Program-made: the position numbers and the translations under genes | Shown: piece after piece, positions 45,107-53,660 of the stretch | How the letters are laid out: every line of letters begins with the position of its first letter | Numbering within the stretch: the stretch's first letter is position 1 | Notes under the pieces: model-generated | Seen by the model: the letters and a program-made list of their open reading frames with translations, nothing else | The model's database searches: none | What the model was told of the DNA's origin: nothing | Origin: Micromonospora inyonensis | Lineage (GTDB): Bacteria; Actinomycetota; Actinomycetes; Mycobacteriales; Micromonosporaceae | Assembly: GCF_900091415.1 (NCBI RefSeq) | Contig: NZ_FMHU01000002.1 | Location: forward strand, 1,054,001-1,118,000 | Length of the DNA stretch: 64,000 bases | Direction of reading: 5' to 3'

Positions 45107-46423
45107 ATGCCCGCTGAGTCGACCGCCGCGCGCAGCGGGTCCGCGTCGACCGCCGCGCAACTACGGCGGGCGACCGCGGCAAGCTTCGTCGGGACCGCTA
45201 TTGAATGGTATGACTTCTTCCTGTTCGGGCTGGTCACGGCGACCGTGTTTGACCGTCTGTTTTTTCCCCGACTCGATCCGACGGCGGGCACCCTCGCTTC
45301 CTTCGCAGCCTTCGCCGTGGCCTTCATCGCCCGACCGCTAGGCGGCGTGCTGTTCGGGCATATCGGGGACCGGATCGGGCGAAAGGCGACGCTCATCCTC
45401 ACGCTGCTGATAATGGCCGTCGGCACGAGTGTCATCGGCCTGTTGCCCACCTACAGTGCGATCGGGATCTGGGCACCAGCCCTGCTGCTGATCGCTCGGT
45501 TGGTGCAAGGGCTGTCGGCCGGCGGCGAACTGGGTGGCGCCATCCTCATAGCTGTCGAACCCGCGCCCGCCAAGCGTCGCGGCTACTACGGCTCGTGGCC
45601 AACACAGGGGGTGAACGCAGGCCTAGCGCTGGCCAGTGCGGCCTATCTGTCGGTGGTTCACCTGACCGGGAATTCGCTTCTGAGCTGGGGCTGGCGCATC
45701 CCGTTCCTGGCTAGCACAGTGTTGCTGCTGGTCGGACTCTATGTCCGGCTGCGGGTACTGGAGACGCCGGAGTTCCACAAGATCCGCAAGTCGGGGCAGC
45801 GGGCCGGCGTCCCGATCGCCGTCATCCTGCGGCACCACAAGAGGGCCCTGTTGATCGGGATGGGCGCGCTGACGGCGGCAACCATCCCGTTCTACATCGC
45901 CACCCTGTTCACCCTGTCCTATGGACCGAAGCAACTCGGCATGTCGCCGCAGATGATCCTGGCCGGTACGGTGGTCGCGGCGCTGGTGGCGGTACCGCTG
46001 ATCCCGCTGCTCGGCGCCTTGTCCGACCGGCTGGGCCGGATCCGGGTGCTCAAGGCTGGCGCGGTTTACATGGCACTCATCGCGTTCCCGTTCTTCTGGC
46101 TGTTCGAAACAGGCGAACCCGTGCTGATTGGCCTGGCGCTGTTGTTGGTGCTGGCAGTCGGCACGGCAGTGACCTTCAGCGTCCTAACGAGCTTTCTCGC
46201 CGAGTTGTTCGACGCTCCGGTACGCTACTCCGGCATTGCCCTGTCGTACCAGCTGAACGCCGTGTTGACCAGCGGTCCCGCACCATTCGTGGCGGCCGGG
46301 CTGTACGCCTGGGCGAACAGTTCGTGGCCGGTCGCGGTATACATGATCGCCGGCTCCCTGGTCGCCCTCGTTGCCCTGGTAGCCGCTGGACGGGGGCCTG
46401 CTGGCCCCGGAGAGCATCGATAA
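45107..46423 (+). CDS. MFS transporter, metabolite:H+ symporter type
   Basis: The protein has 438 residues from ATG 45107 (MPAESTAARSGSASTAAQL). Twelve hydrophobic segments are apparent. Family landmarks are SFVGTAIEWYDFFLFG in TM1, RPLGGVLFGHIGDRIGRK in the TM2-3 loop, RLVQGLSAGGELGGA in TM4 and GALSDRLGRIRVL in the TM8-9 loop. These place it in the MHS subfamily with proline/betaine, shikimate, citrate and alpha-ketoglutarate proton symporters. The substrate cannot be told. It is a single gene with no operon partner. Immediately downstream lie a tRNA-like fragment and a hairpin. Confidence 0.92.
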   Translation: MPAESTAARSGSASTAAQLRRATAASFVGTAIEWYDFFLFGLVTATVFDRLFFPRLDPTAGTLASFAAFAVAFIARPLGGVLFGHIGDRIGRKATLILTLLIMAVGTSVIGLLPTYSAIGIWAPALLLIARLVQGLSAGGELGGAILIAVEPAPAKRRGYYGSWPTQGVNAGLALASAAYLSVVHLTGNSLLSWGWRIPFLASTVLLLVGLYVRLRVLETPEFHKIRKSGQRAGVPIAVILRHHKRALLIGMGALTAATIPFYIATLFTLSYGPKQLGMSPQMILAGTVVAALVAVPLIPLLGALSDRLGRIRVLKAGAVYMALIAFPFFWLFETGEPVLIGLALLLVLAVGTAVTFSVLTSFLAELFDAPVRYSGIALSYQLNAVLTSGPAPFVAAGLYAWANSSWPVAVYMIAGSLVALVALVAAGRGPAGPGEHR

Positions 46424-46471
46424 TCGGTTTGCCGCCAGCCGACACGGCCGGACAGGGCGAGAGCGGAGTCT

Positions 46472-46511
46472 GAGTCAGAAGGTTAGGGGTTGGAGTCCCT
46501 TCGGGCGCGCA
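46472..46511 (+). tRNA. 3' fragment of a tRNA gene, probably tRNA-Arg (candidate attachment-site remnant)
   Basis: GAGTCAGAAGGTTAGGGG followed by TTGGAGTCCCTTCGGGCGCGC closely resembles the anticodon-stem-to-acceptor 3' half of an actinobacterial tRNA-Arg. The T-arm stem AGGGG/CCCTT encloses a 7-nt loop TTGGAGT, where the conserved C of TTC is changed to G. No 5' half is present upstream, so it is not a functional tRNA. Integrating elements commonly leave such 3' copies at their ends. Confidence 0.55.
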
Positions 46512-46524
46512 AGATCACAAAGGA

Positions 46525-46554
46525 TCTGACGCGAAGATTCCCCTTCGCGTCAGA
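46525..46554. terminator. Perfect 12-bp hairpin
   Basis: TCTGACGCGAAG (46525-46536) pairs with 46543-46554 across a 6-nt loop. It lies after the MFS gene and the tRNA-like fragment and just before the end of an IS110 gene on the other strand. A bidirectional terminator or the end of the IS110 element are both possible. Confidence 0.6.
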
Positions 46555-46569
46555 GGTGGTTGCGTAGTT

Positions 46570-47062
46570 TCATGATGCGTTTTCCAGGGTGACGTGGTAC
46601 CCCATGGCTTCGAGTTGATGGATGGCTCGCTTCTTGGATCGGTCCGGGTGCAGGCGGGTGAAGTAGTCAGCGCCGGGGTCGTCGTAGAAGGCGCCGGTGG
46701 TGCCCATGTGCCAGATCGCGATGAGCATGGAGTGTTGGATGGCTACGTTGGCCTTCTGCGGTCCGCGACGTGAGGCGATACGCCGGTACCGGGCGCCGAG
46801 ATAGGTCCGGGGGTTCTGGGCGCACGCCATGGCCGCGGCTCCTAGCGCTCCCTGGAGGTAGGGGTTGCCGGGGCGGGTTCGGCTGGACTTCACCTTGCCC
46901 GCCGATTCGTTGTTGCCTGGTGTCGTGCCGGCCCACGAGGCCAGGTGCTTGGCGGTCGGGAAGCGGGTCATGTCGGCGCCGGTCTCGGCGATGATCACGT
47001 CGGCGGTGAGGACACCGATGCCAGGGATGGAGCGGATCAGGTCACGGAAGCCCTGAAAGACA
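46570..47062 (-). pseudogene. IS110-family transposase (copy B), C-terminal half
   Basis: On the minus strand: FQGFRDLIRSIPGIGVLTAD, VIIAETGADMTRFPTAKHL, NNESAGKVKSSRTRPGNPYL, then a natural stop at 46570. This is the transposase_20 half of an IS110 protein. Its N-terminal half lies at 48558-49307, separated by another IS110 element. The PFQGFRDLI junction motif is restored if the inner element is removed. Confidence 0.88.
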
Positions 47063-48557
47063 TCCCAGGAGCTTGAATGTCAAGCAGCAGCCTCGTTGAG
47101 GTGATGCGACCAGGCGGTTGCCTCGTCGTACGGGGTGCCGGTTTTGAGGCATCCGTGCAGGATGCCGACGAGTCGGTTGGCGAGCTGGCGCAGCGCGGCG
47201 TTGTAGCTGGCGCCGCGGGCGCGTTGCCGGTCGTAGTAGGCGCGGGCGCCCGGGGAGGCCTTCAACGCGGAGAACGCCTGGGTCATCAGCGCGTCGATGA
47301 GCCGGTCGTTGTGCACGAACCGGGCCGCGACGGTCCTCTTCTTCCCGGACGCGCGGGTGATCGGGCTGGTCGCGGCGTAGTTCTTGCGGGCCTTCGCCGA
47401 GACGTAGCGGGCGTGGTCGTCACCGAACTCAGCGAGCACCCGGGCACCGAGAACCGTGCCCAGTCCGGGCTGGGACAGGATGATCTCAGCGTCCGGGTGC
47501 CGGCCAAAATGGGCCTCCACCTGCCCCTGCAGGACCTTGACCTGCTCGTTGAGGGTGGACAGCAGCGCGATCAGCGCGCGGACCGAGGCCGCGTAGGCGG
47601 CGGTGACCACGGCGGGCTGGCCGAGGTGCTCGGCGCGCAGCGTGGTCTGGATCGCGGCCGCCTTGGCCGGAATGTCACGCCGGCGGGCCCGTTTGAGGGC
47701 CGCGCTGATCTGCGCCAGGCTCAACCGGGCGGCGCTGGCCGGGTCCGGCGCCTTCGCCAGGAGTTCCAGGGTGTCGGCGGCGTCGAGGTCCTCGAACGCG
47801 GCGAGGGCGGCCGGGAAGTACTCCCGCAGCGCATGCCGCAGCCGCTGGCCGGCGCGGGTACGTTCCCAGATCAGCGTCTTGTGCATCCGCGAGACGACCT
47901 TGACCGCCTCCGCATCAGCGCTGTCACCGGCCATCGGGCGCAGTTGGTGCGAGTCGGTACGCACCATGTCCGCCAGCATGTGCGCGTCCGCCGCGTCGCT
48001 CTTGGCCCCGGACACCGCCAGGCGCTCCCGGTAACGGGCCGCCTGCAACGGATTCACCGGATACACCGTGTATCCGGCGGCGACCAGCGCTTGTACCCAC
48101 GGACCCCGATCGGTTTCGATACCGATCCTCACCCGCCCGGACACGTCCTCGGCATCGATGTCGTCACCGAGCGCCTGACCGATCATCGCGTGCAGCCTCG
48201 TCATGCCCGCCATGCCTTCCGGCAGTCGGGCCTTGGCCAGCCGGCGACCGGACGCGTCCATCACCTCGACGTCGTGGTGGTCCTCCGCCCAGTCATCTCC
48301 CACGAACAGCAACACGTCTCCCACCTTCCGAGCCGATCACCTTCGGTAGCCAGGAGGAGAACCATCAGCGACCTAATGAAGCAGTGCTCACGCCGCGACC
48401 GGGCGGGCACGACATCCCATCAGCGATCAACTCTCCACACCGACCGACAGCGGCACGCTCTTTCATCAGGACTCCACGTCCAGGCACCACGAGTGCTCGC
48501 CTGCCGGCGGCTACCTACCCACCAGGAGTTTGCCGGATGGCTCACTCCCAGAACTCA
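47063..48557 (-). mobile_element. IS110-family element (copy C) inserted inside another IS110 gene
   Basis: The boundaries follow from the interrupted copy B gene: GAGCCC before and TTTCAGGGCTTC after. The element is ~1.5 kb. It has a short non-coding right end (47063-47079) and a ~230-nt non-coding left end upstream of the transposase start (48325-48557), the usual location of an IS110 bridge RNA. Confidence 0.85.
47080..48324 (-). CDS. IS110-family transposase (copy C), intact
   Basis: The protein has 414 residues from GTG 48324 (MGDVLLFVGDDWAEDHHDVE), with GGAAGG just upstream. The DEDD site shows FVGDDWAEDHHDV, RIGIETDRGPWVQALVAAGY and LAVSGAKSDAADAHMLADMV. The C-terminal transposase_20 domain contains EIILSQPGLGTVLGARVLAE, YAATSPITRASGKKRTVAAR and a tail ending HHLNEAAA. 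Length is typical and no lesion is seen. The same 3' end occurs as a scrap at 39480-39585. Confidence 0.94.
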   Translation of the reverse strand: MGDVLLFVGDDWAEDHHDVEVMDASGRRLAKARLPEGMAGMTRLHAMIGQALGDDIDAEDVSGRVRIGIETDRGPWVQALVAAGYTVYPVNPLQAARYRERLAVSGAKSDAADAHMLADMVRTDSHQLRPMAGDSADAEAVKVVSRMHKTLIWERTRAGQRLRHALREYFPAALAAFEDLDAADTLELLAKAPDPASAARLSLAQISAALKRARRRDIPAKAAAIQTTLRAEHLGQPAVVTAAYAASVRALIALLSTLNEQVKVLQGQVEAHFGRHPDAEIILSQPGLGTVLGARVLAEFGDDHARYVSAKARKNYAATSPITRASGKKRTVAARFVHNDRLIDALMTQAFSALKASPGARAYYDRQRARGASYNAALRQLANRLVGILHGCLKTGTPYDEATAWSHHLNEAAA

Positions 48558-49307
48558 TTAGGGCTCCATCATCACCTCGATCCGCTCGGTGAGCATGTTG
48601 ATCGCTGCCGTATGCCGGTCGATCAGGTCCAGGTGCACACGGGCGAGGAACGCGTGGTGCTCGGTGAAGCGGCCGTTCAACGCTTCGGTCAGCTGCGGGA
48701 TCTTTGACCGGAGCCGACGCCGGGCCAGATCCGCGAGCGCGGCCGGGTCCCTGTCACCACCGATCAACGCCTCCAACATCGCCCGCCCGGACACCCCGAG
48801 GATGTCGGACGCGACCGCGGACAGCTTGATCCCGGCGTCCTCCAGCAGTTTCTCCAGCCGCTGGACCTCTCGGCCACGTTCCCTCGTGATCGCCGCACGT
48901 GTCCGGGTCAGGTCCCGCAACTGGCGGATCGGCTCGGGCGGCACGAACGAGCCCCTCACCAGGCCGTGCGCACCGAGTTGGGCAAGCCAGGTCGCGTCCG
49001 CTACATCGGTCTTGCGTCCTGGCAGCGTCTTCACATGCCGGGCGTTGACCAGCATGACTTCGAAGCCGGCGTCTTCGAGCAGGTAGTAGAACGGCTTCCA
49101 GTAGTCGCTGGTCGCCTCCATCACCACGCACGTCACCTGCTGATCGACCAGGTGCTCACGCAACGTGAGGATCTGGCTGGTCATCGACCCCCAGGTCGTG
49201 ACCGTCTCAGTCGTCTTACGACGACCAGCCCCAGCGATCCGGACGCACACCTTGGCGTCCTTCTTCGAGATGTCCATCCCTGCACAGCGGGCGTGAACGA
49301 CTTCCAT
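48558..49307 (-). pseudogene. IS110-family transposase (copy B), N-terminal half
   Basis: The start is ATG 49307 (MEVVHARCAGMDISKKDAKV) behind GAGGAGG. The DEDD domain includes CVVMEATSDYWKPFYYLLED and LPGRKTDVADATWLAQLGAH; the coiled-coil spacer follows, ending TERIEVMMEP at the insertion junction, 48558. It completes the C-terminal half at 46570-47062. Confidence 0.88.
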
Positions 49308-49983
49308 GACCAGCCTCCTCACACGCGGACCACAGCGTCCGTCGCGGGGAGGGCAGGGAGATTCGAAAGTCTGACGCACGGGCTCACTGGCACCAATCCA
49401 CGGTTCCCGTGGAAGCCCTCCGCCACCATGCTGACCTACAGGCTCATCAGCACCACAGAGCATTCGGGGTCGACCACGACGAACCCCACCACCATCCGCC
49501 CGAACACAGCCGGACCACAACCAGCAACCGGCGCCGAATCTTCGCGCACCATGGTGCGCCTCGAAGACGGCGCCGCGTTGCTGACCAGCGCGTTCCACCG
49601 CCTCGCCGGACTACCGAGACCCGCCGGCTGACCCCACACCCCACGCCCCGACCAGCAACACGGAGGAACCCGGCCCCGCGCCGGGCCGTCAGCATGCCAA
49701 CCAAGCTGACGCCCGAACCCCGAACCGACTTCATCGAATAGCAGCCATGAACGGCCGCCCAAATGAAAGACTGAGGTTAGCGTGACTTTCCCGAACGTTA
49801 GTCCTCAAGCGCCGGCCCGCACGGGCCGCCTTGTTCACGGCGCCGCAGCCGGCGCACCAGGCGAGGAGCAAAGTCCTACGCCGCAACAGCCGCAACCCCC
49901 GCCGACCGCTACATTTCCTCGGAATAGCGTGAAACGGTCAAACCTCTATCCTGCAGAGGCCCTGACCGACGGACCGACCTGAA
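49308..49983. other. Non-coding stretch: 5' end of IS110 copy B and unassigned DNA
   Basis: Open frames here have atypical composition and no recognisable motifs. The first 100-300 bp should be the non-coding end of IS110 copy B. GTGACTTTCCC near 49781 begins a short frame (to 49982) with no recognisable features. Nothing else is supported. Confidence 0.45.
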
Positions 49984-50565
49984 TTAGTAATACGTCGGCT
50001 GCCGCTCTTCCGGGTCCGCATGCACGACGTCGAGGTTCCTGTCCGCGACGAGGCGGTCGACAACCCCACAGTCGGCTCCTATGCCGGCCCAATGAGGGTC
50101 GACGTCGCTGGCGAAACACCACGCATGATCCGCCGGCCAGACGAATGCCGGCGCTGAGTGGACCTCGGAGTCGAACAGGTCGCTCCACCCCATCAAGTCG
50201 CCCAGGGTGCCGGTGAACAGGACGTATCGCCGGTGCTGAAGGTCCACCATGTGTCCACCAGTCAGAGCAGGATTCCGGAACGTCGCGCCGCCCTCCCACA
50301 CGCAGACATAGCAGTCGCGCGTGGAGGAGCTGTAGTCGGCGAGGGCTTCCAACGCTGTTCGGGCCATGTCGATCTCGGTGGTTCGGCGGGATGGCAGCCG
50401 CACGTCCGACTCGCGCATATTCGGACGGCCCGGATCGGGCAGGTAGCGAAGGCGTGCGTACGCGGGGAACGAGGCCGGCCCGAACGTGATCAACCGTGTC
50501 GGGTCGACATCGGTCGCATACAGCCACGCCGCAGCAGAGAGATCGTCAGTGGGCTGAAGTGCCAT
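49984..50565 (-). CDS. Conserved-looking hypothetical protein (193 aa)
   Basis: It starts at ATG 50565 (MALQPTDDLSAAAWLYATDV) with a weak GAG upstream. The composition is that of a soluble globular protein: FGPASFPAYARLRYLPDPG, EALADYSSSTRDCYVCVWEG, HRRYVLFTGTLGDLMGWSDL and AFVWPADHAWCFASDVDPHW. There is no signal peptide, membrane segment or repeat. It ends with HADPEERQPTYY. I do not recognise a named domain. The frame is intact and codon use fits an actinomycete gene. Neighbours are IS110 debris and a gene-poor stretch, so context gives no role. Confidence 0.8.
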   Translation of the reverse strand: MALQPTDDLSAAAWLYATDVDPTRLITFGPASFPAYARLRYLPDPGRPNMRESDVRLPSRRTTEIDMARTALEALADYSSSTRDCYVCVWEGGATFRNPALTGGHMVDLQHRRYVLFTGTLGDLMGWSDLFDSEVHSAPAFVWPADHAWCFASDVDPHWAGIGADCGVVDRLVADRNLDVVHADPEERQPTYY

Positions 50566-50587
50566 CGTCTCAATGATAGACCCCCCG

Positions 50588-50690
50588 CTAGTTGACCAAG
50601 CAGTAGACGTCGGCCTGCCTGTAGGGATTGTTGCCGTCGTCGACCTCGTCGATGACGTCGACGTTCAGACCCCTAAAACGCGCGCGCGAC
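50588..50690 (-). pseudogene. C-terminal scrap of an unknown gene
   Basis: The minus strand ends VDVIDEVDDGNNPYRQADVY followed by CLVN and a stop at 50588. Further upstream the frame passes into a CG-alternating stretch with no protein-like character. It is probably the last ~30 codons of a lost gene. Low confidence. Confidence 0.3.
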
Positions 50691-50901
50691 CGCGCCGGGG
50701 CGTCACCGCGGCCTCCGGTGTGACCGGTCAAACCGCAAAACGCGCGCGCGTGCGGGGAGCTGCTCGCGCTCCCTGGGTACGTCGGCCGCCACGGCGGCCC
50801 CGCTCTCGAGGAACCGCGGGGCGCGGGTGGCATGCCCTGTCCAGGCTGCTGGCTCTGTCACCGTCAGCGCGAATCGCGGCCGGGCAGCGATCACTGACGA
50901 C

Positions 50902-51045
50902 CGATATGCGCCAATCAACTTGTGGCGCAAATATCGGCTGGCATCTATCATGAAACACTTGGGATTCATTGACTGAAGGAATTCATCTCGTTAAATTCGG
51001 TGATCGTCGCGCCATTGATGCATGCGCCGGTCACGGCGCGTGCGC
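50902..51045 (+). promoter_or_regulatory. Inverted repeats upstream of the secreted-protein gene
   Basis: CGATATGCGCCA (50902-50913) is nearly complementary to TGGCGCAAATATCG just after a ~9-nt loop (to ~50936). A second hairpin has GCGCCG (51024-51029) with CGGCGC (51034-51039). Between them the DNA is AT-richer than average, which would suit a promoter. Either repeat could be an operator or a leader structure; no clear -35/-10 pair was found. Confidence 0.35.
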
Positions 51046-51058
51046 CGCAACGGGAGGA

Positions 51059-51609
51059 ATGACCTTGATCAGGAGTATGCGTGGAGGGAGCTTCGCCATC
51101 GCCCTGGCCGTCGCCTTGCTGTCGACTGGAGCGAGCGCCGTAGCCTCTCCACCGGCATCGGATCCGTCGCCCACTGCGGCTCGACCAGGACTGGCGCCCC
51201 CCGGCGCGGAAGGCACGTACCTCGACGAGAAGGGCAACGTTCTGTCGATGCGGGGGGGGTGGACGCCGACCGAGTAGCAGGCCGTGCCCTGCTCATTGGC
51301 TGCACACCGGGCAACGGAGCTGACAATCCGCACTACACGACGCCTGACGTCTCGGGTCATGGAACCTACGGCAAGGGAACGTGCACCAACAACACGGCTA
51401 ACGTCTACAACTGCTTGTACGAGTGGTACACCGACAACACCTGGCGGCAGAAGAAGTGTTCGAGCACGGTGACGGTGACGGCCGGCGGCGGGAGTGGGAA
51501 CAGGTCCAACGCCCGGCACGTCTGTCACTCGACCAGCCAGCTCATCTCCTGGCGCAATCACGAGGACGTTCACACCGCAGGCCACGGCTCCTCGCGCCCG
51601 CGCGCGTAG
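51059..51609 (+). pseudogene. Secreted Cys-containing protein, frameshifted at an 8-G run
   Basis: The first part starts at ATG 51059; TTG 51065 is better spaced from GGGAGG. It encodes a signal peptide, MRGGSFAIALAVALLSTGAS followed by AVASPP, then GTYLDEKGNVLSMRGG, and stops at 51277. From the G8 run (51252-51259) the next frame continues without a stop to 51609 with LIGCTPGNGADNPHYTTPDV, HGTYGKGTCTNNTANVYNCL and RQKKCSSTVTVTAGGGSGNR plus ARHVCHSTSQLISWRN. This looks like one exported protein of ~180 residues with several Cys. A one-base change in the G run would restore it. Function unknown. Confidence 0.65.
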
Positions 51610-52136
51610 GCGTGTCTCGAAAGTCCCGAATGGCTTCCGTGCGGGCTTCCCTGGGCCTTCCGTGAGGGCTTCCCCGGCCGTGCCTGCCGCCGGATTCCGG
51701 GCGCCGTTGACCGTGGGCTCACCGCGCAGGTCACCGGCTCTGTCAACGTCTGTCACCGCGACCGGCGACAGTCAGACACCCTCCACGGGGGAGGGACACT
51801 CTCTCCCCAGGGATGCGGGGGTCAGGCCCGACCTGACACCCCCTGGTGATCCGGACAGTGATCGGCACGGTCACCGGCTGACCCGTGCGGTCAACCAGCC
51901 GGCTCCCCGGCCCTGGGGAGATTTTCCCGCCGTCGTTTACCAGCAAGATCAACTGTCGCCGAGGTTCCCGCCCTCGCCGGCCCAGTCGCCGAGGTTCCCG
52001 CCGTCGCTGGCCTGATCGTCGATGCCCGGGCCGCCCGGGCCGGCCTTGTTTGATATTGTCCCGGCCAACCCTGGGAAGGTACCCGCTCCCAAGGTCATTC
52101 ACCGGTTGCATGCGGTGCTCCCCAGGAGGCGACGAC
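51610..52136. other. Gene-poor stretch holding an orphan piece of the giant repeats
   Basis: No gene is visible. It includes the repeat fragment 51953-52028 (listed separately) and ends at the start of an IS3 remnant. Confidence 0.5.
51953..52028 (-). repeat. Orphan fragment of the giant-gene linker repeat
   Basis: The minus-strand sequence encodes GIDDQASDGGNLGDWAGEGG and NLGD, identical in type to the linker modules at 3000-14490 and 57000-63800. It is flanked on both sides by unrelated DNA. This is a ~75-bp leftover of the repeat family, oriented like the minus-strand giant gene. Confidence 0.85.
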
Positions 52137-52265
52137 GTGGGTGTCGCGGCGTTCATCGCCTCCTCCCAGAGGACCGAGCACGCCGTGCCGCACGCGGTGA
52201 CCTGCCGGGCGCGCGGGTTGAATCAGTCGGGGTTCTGCACGTGGCGTGACCGGCAGCCCACCGCA
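52137..52265 (+). pseudogene. IS3-family OrfB N-terminal fragment
   Basis: GTG 52137 follows AGGAGG (52124-52129) by 7 nt and starts VGVAAFIASSQRTEHAVPHA, then VTCRARGLNQSGFCTWRDRQ and PTARQ. This is the usual OrfB N-terminal helix-turn-helix region. Homology fades by ~52265; the open frame runs to 52343 with unrelated residues. The rest of the transposase is missing. Confidence 0.65.
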
Positions 52266-52296
52266 CGGCAGACAGAACCAGGCGACGTACGCGACC

Positions 52297-52995
52297 TCAT
52301 GCCCGATGACCCGTACTTAGTGGTTCGGGGCGTAAGTGGTTGACCCGCATCATCCGGGCGACGCCGGGTGCCAGGGTGGGGTGGCAGCGGCAGCGGGCCT
52401 GGATGCTGGTCTTCTCGTCGCTGGAGATCACGTACTCGTCATCGCCGAGCGGGACGCCGTCGAACGTGCGGGCGTAGAGGCCGAGCACGCGGGCGGCTTT
52501 GACGGCGAACTGCGGGTCGCGGATGAAGATCCAGGACTGGTGCTGCCAGGGCTTGAGCGTGTCGCGGGCCAGGATCCGGCGGATGGTGGACGCCGAGATC
52601 GCCGCGACGATGCCCCGGTCGACGGCTTCAGCGGCCAGGTCCGGGCACGTCCACTTCGACAGTGGTGTGCCGGTCTCGGCCGGCAACTGGCAGGCCAGGG
52701 CTTTGACCTCGGCGACCTGGACCGGCGTGAACCGTGGTGGCCGTCCCGGGCGGGGCCGGTCGGTGAGGCCGGCGAGGCCTTCGTCGGCGAACCGGCCGCG
52801 CCAGCGCCGCACGGTATCAACGGTGAGGTCGTGTCGGCGGGCGATCGCGGCGTTGGAGTGCCCACGGGCCGCATCGCAGACGATCCGGGCCCGGACGACC
52901 TGCTGATATGCGGCGGTGTGGGAGTAGGCCAGAGCGGTGAGCCCGCGCCGTTCGGCGGCGGTCAGGGTAATCGGGCGAGCGTGAGGGGCAGGCAC
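52297..52995 (-). pseudogene. IS630-family transposase, C-terminally truncated
   Basis: The likely start is GTG 52995 (VPAPHARPITLTAAERRG). The helix-turn-helix region has GHSNAAIARRHDLTVDTVRR, then GLTDRPRPGRPPRFTPVQVA and the start of the DDE domain, GDDEYVISSDEKTSIQARCR (first Asp). The match ends near 52335 after ARMMRVNH; the second Asp and the Glu are absent. It is a different subgroup from the copies at 16511 and 39141. Confidence 0.8.
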
Positions 52996-53100
52996 CGGCC
53001 AGCTTCCGTTGGAGATGATCTCGTTCAGGGCTGGTCGAGGATGCCGGTCAGGCGGGCCGCAACCCGACAGGACACGCCGGAGGCGGCAGGATGTGAACCT

Positions 53101-53463
53101 ATGCCGGTCATCCCTGCCTCCACGAAGACGTCCCTGCCGCAGCGACTGCGGGCACGGGCCAGGGCGAACTGGCCGCAGTTGGCCGCGGTGCACGTGCGCT
53201 ACCAGGGTCAGTTCGCCTACGTCACCGTCGAGTTGACCGGCGGCCAGCAACTGCCGGTGATGCGACTGCGCTACAGCGGATCCGCCCACCGCTGGAGCCT
53301 CGCCACTTACCGGGCCAGTAACAACAGCTACGAAGACCAGTACTGGTTCAGCGGCACCACCGAAGAAGCACTCGACTTCGTCTGCGACGTCCTCATCAGC
53401 CCGATCACCGACTGGCCGCATCCAAGCACCGAACCGTCAACCCCCGAAGGACTTGCGAACTGA
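53101..53463 (+). CDS. Small conserved hypothetical protein (120 aa)
   Basis: ATG 53101 starts MPVIPASTKTSLPQRLRAR. The body, NWPQLAAVHVRYQGQFAYVT, LRYSGSAHRWSLATYRASNN and YWFSGTTEEALDFVCDVLI, is compact and beta-rich, like a family often seen as single genes in Streptomyces (recalled, not searched). No membrane segment or signal peptide. It is divergent from the neighbouring IS630 fragment. A strong hairpin (53483-53514) ends it. The frame is intact; function unknown. Confidence 0.75.
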   Translation: MPVIPASTKTSLPQRLRARARANWPQLAAVHVRYQGQFAYVTVELTGGQQLPVMRLRYSGSAHRWSLATYRASNNSYEDQYWFSGTTEEALDFVCDVLISPITDWPHPSTEPSTPEGLAN

Positions 53464-53482
53464 AGCACTTAGTTTCCTGACC

Positions 53483-53514
53483 GCTGCTGCCCGCCGATCC
53501 CGGGGGGCAGCAGC
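53483..53514 (+). terminator. Hairpin terminator after the 120-aa gene
   Basis: GCTGCTGCCC (53483-53492) pairs with GGGCAGCAGC (53505-53514) across a 12-nt loop, 20 bases after the stop codon. Confidence 0.7.
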
Positions 53515-53660
53515 GTGGTGCCTGAGTGGGATTTCCGTAGCCGCCCGGACCACGTCCTCGCTCATCGCGCCATCTCCCATGCCAGCCGGCCCCGGCCAAG
53601 TAGGACCGCCCGACTGGCAGGGTGCGGTAATCCGACTGTCCTGTATTCCCTGTCCGCTGA

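Noticed and set aside
50675..50750. Two AAAACGCGCGCGCG tracts 62 bp apart as possible Z-DNA or origin elements
   Set aside because: Only two copies, no DnaA-like boxes or partition genes nearby; alternating CG is common by chance at this GC content.
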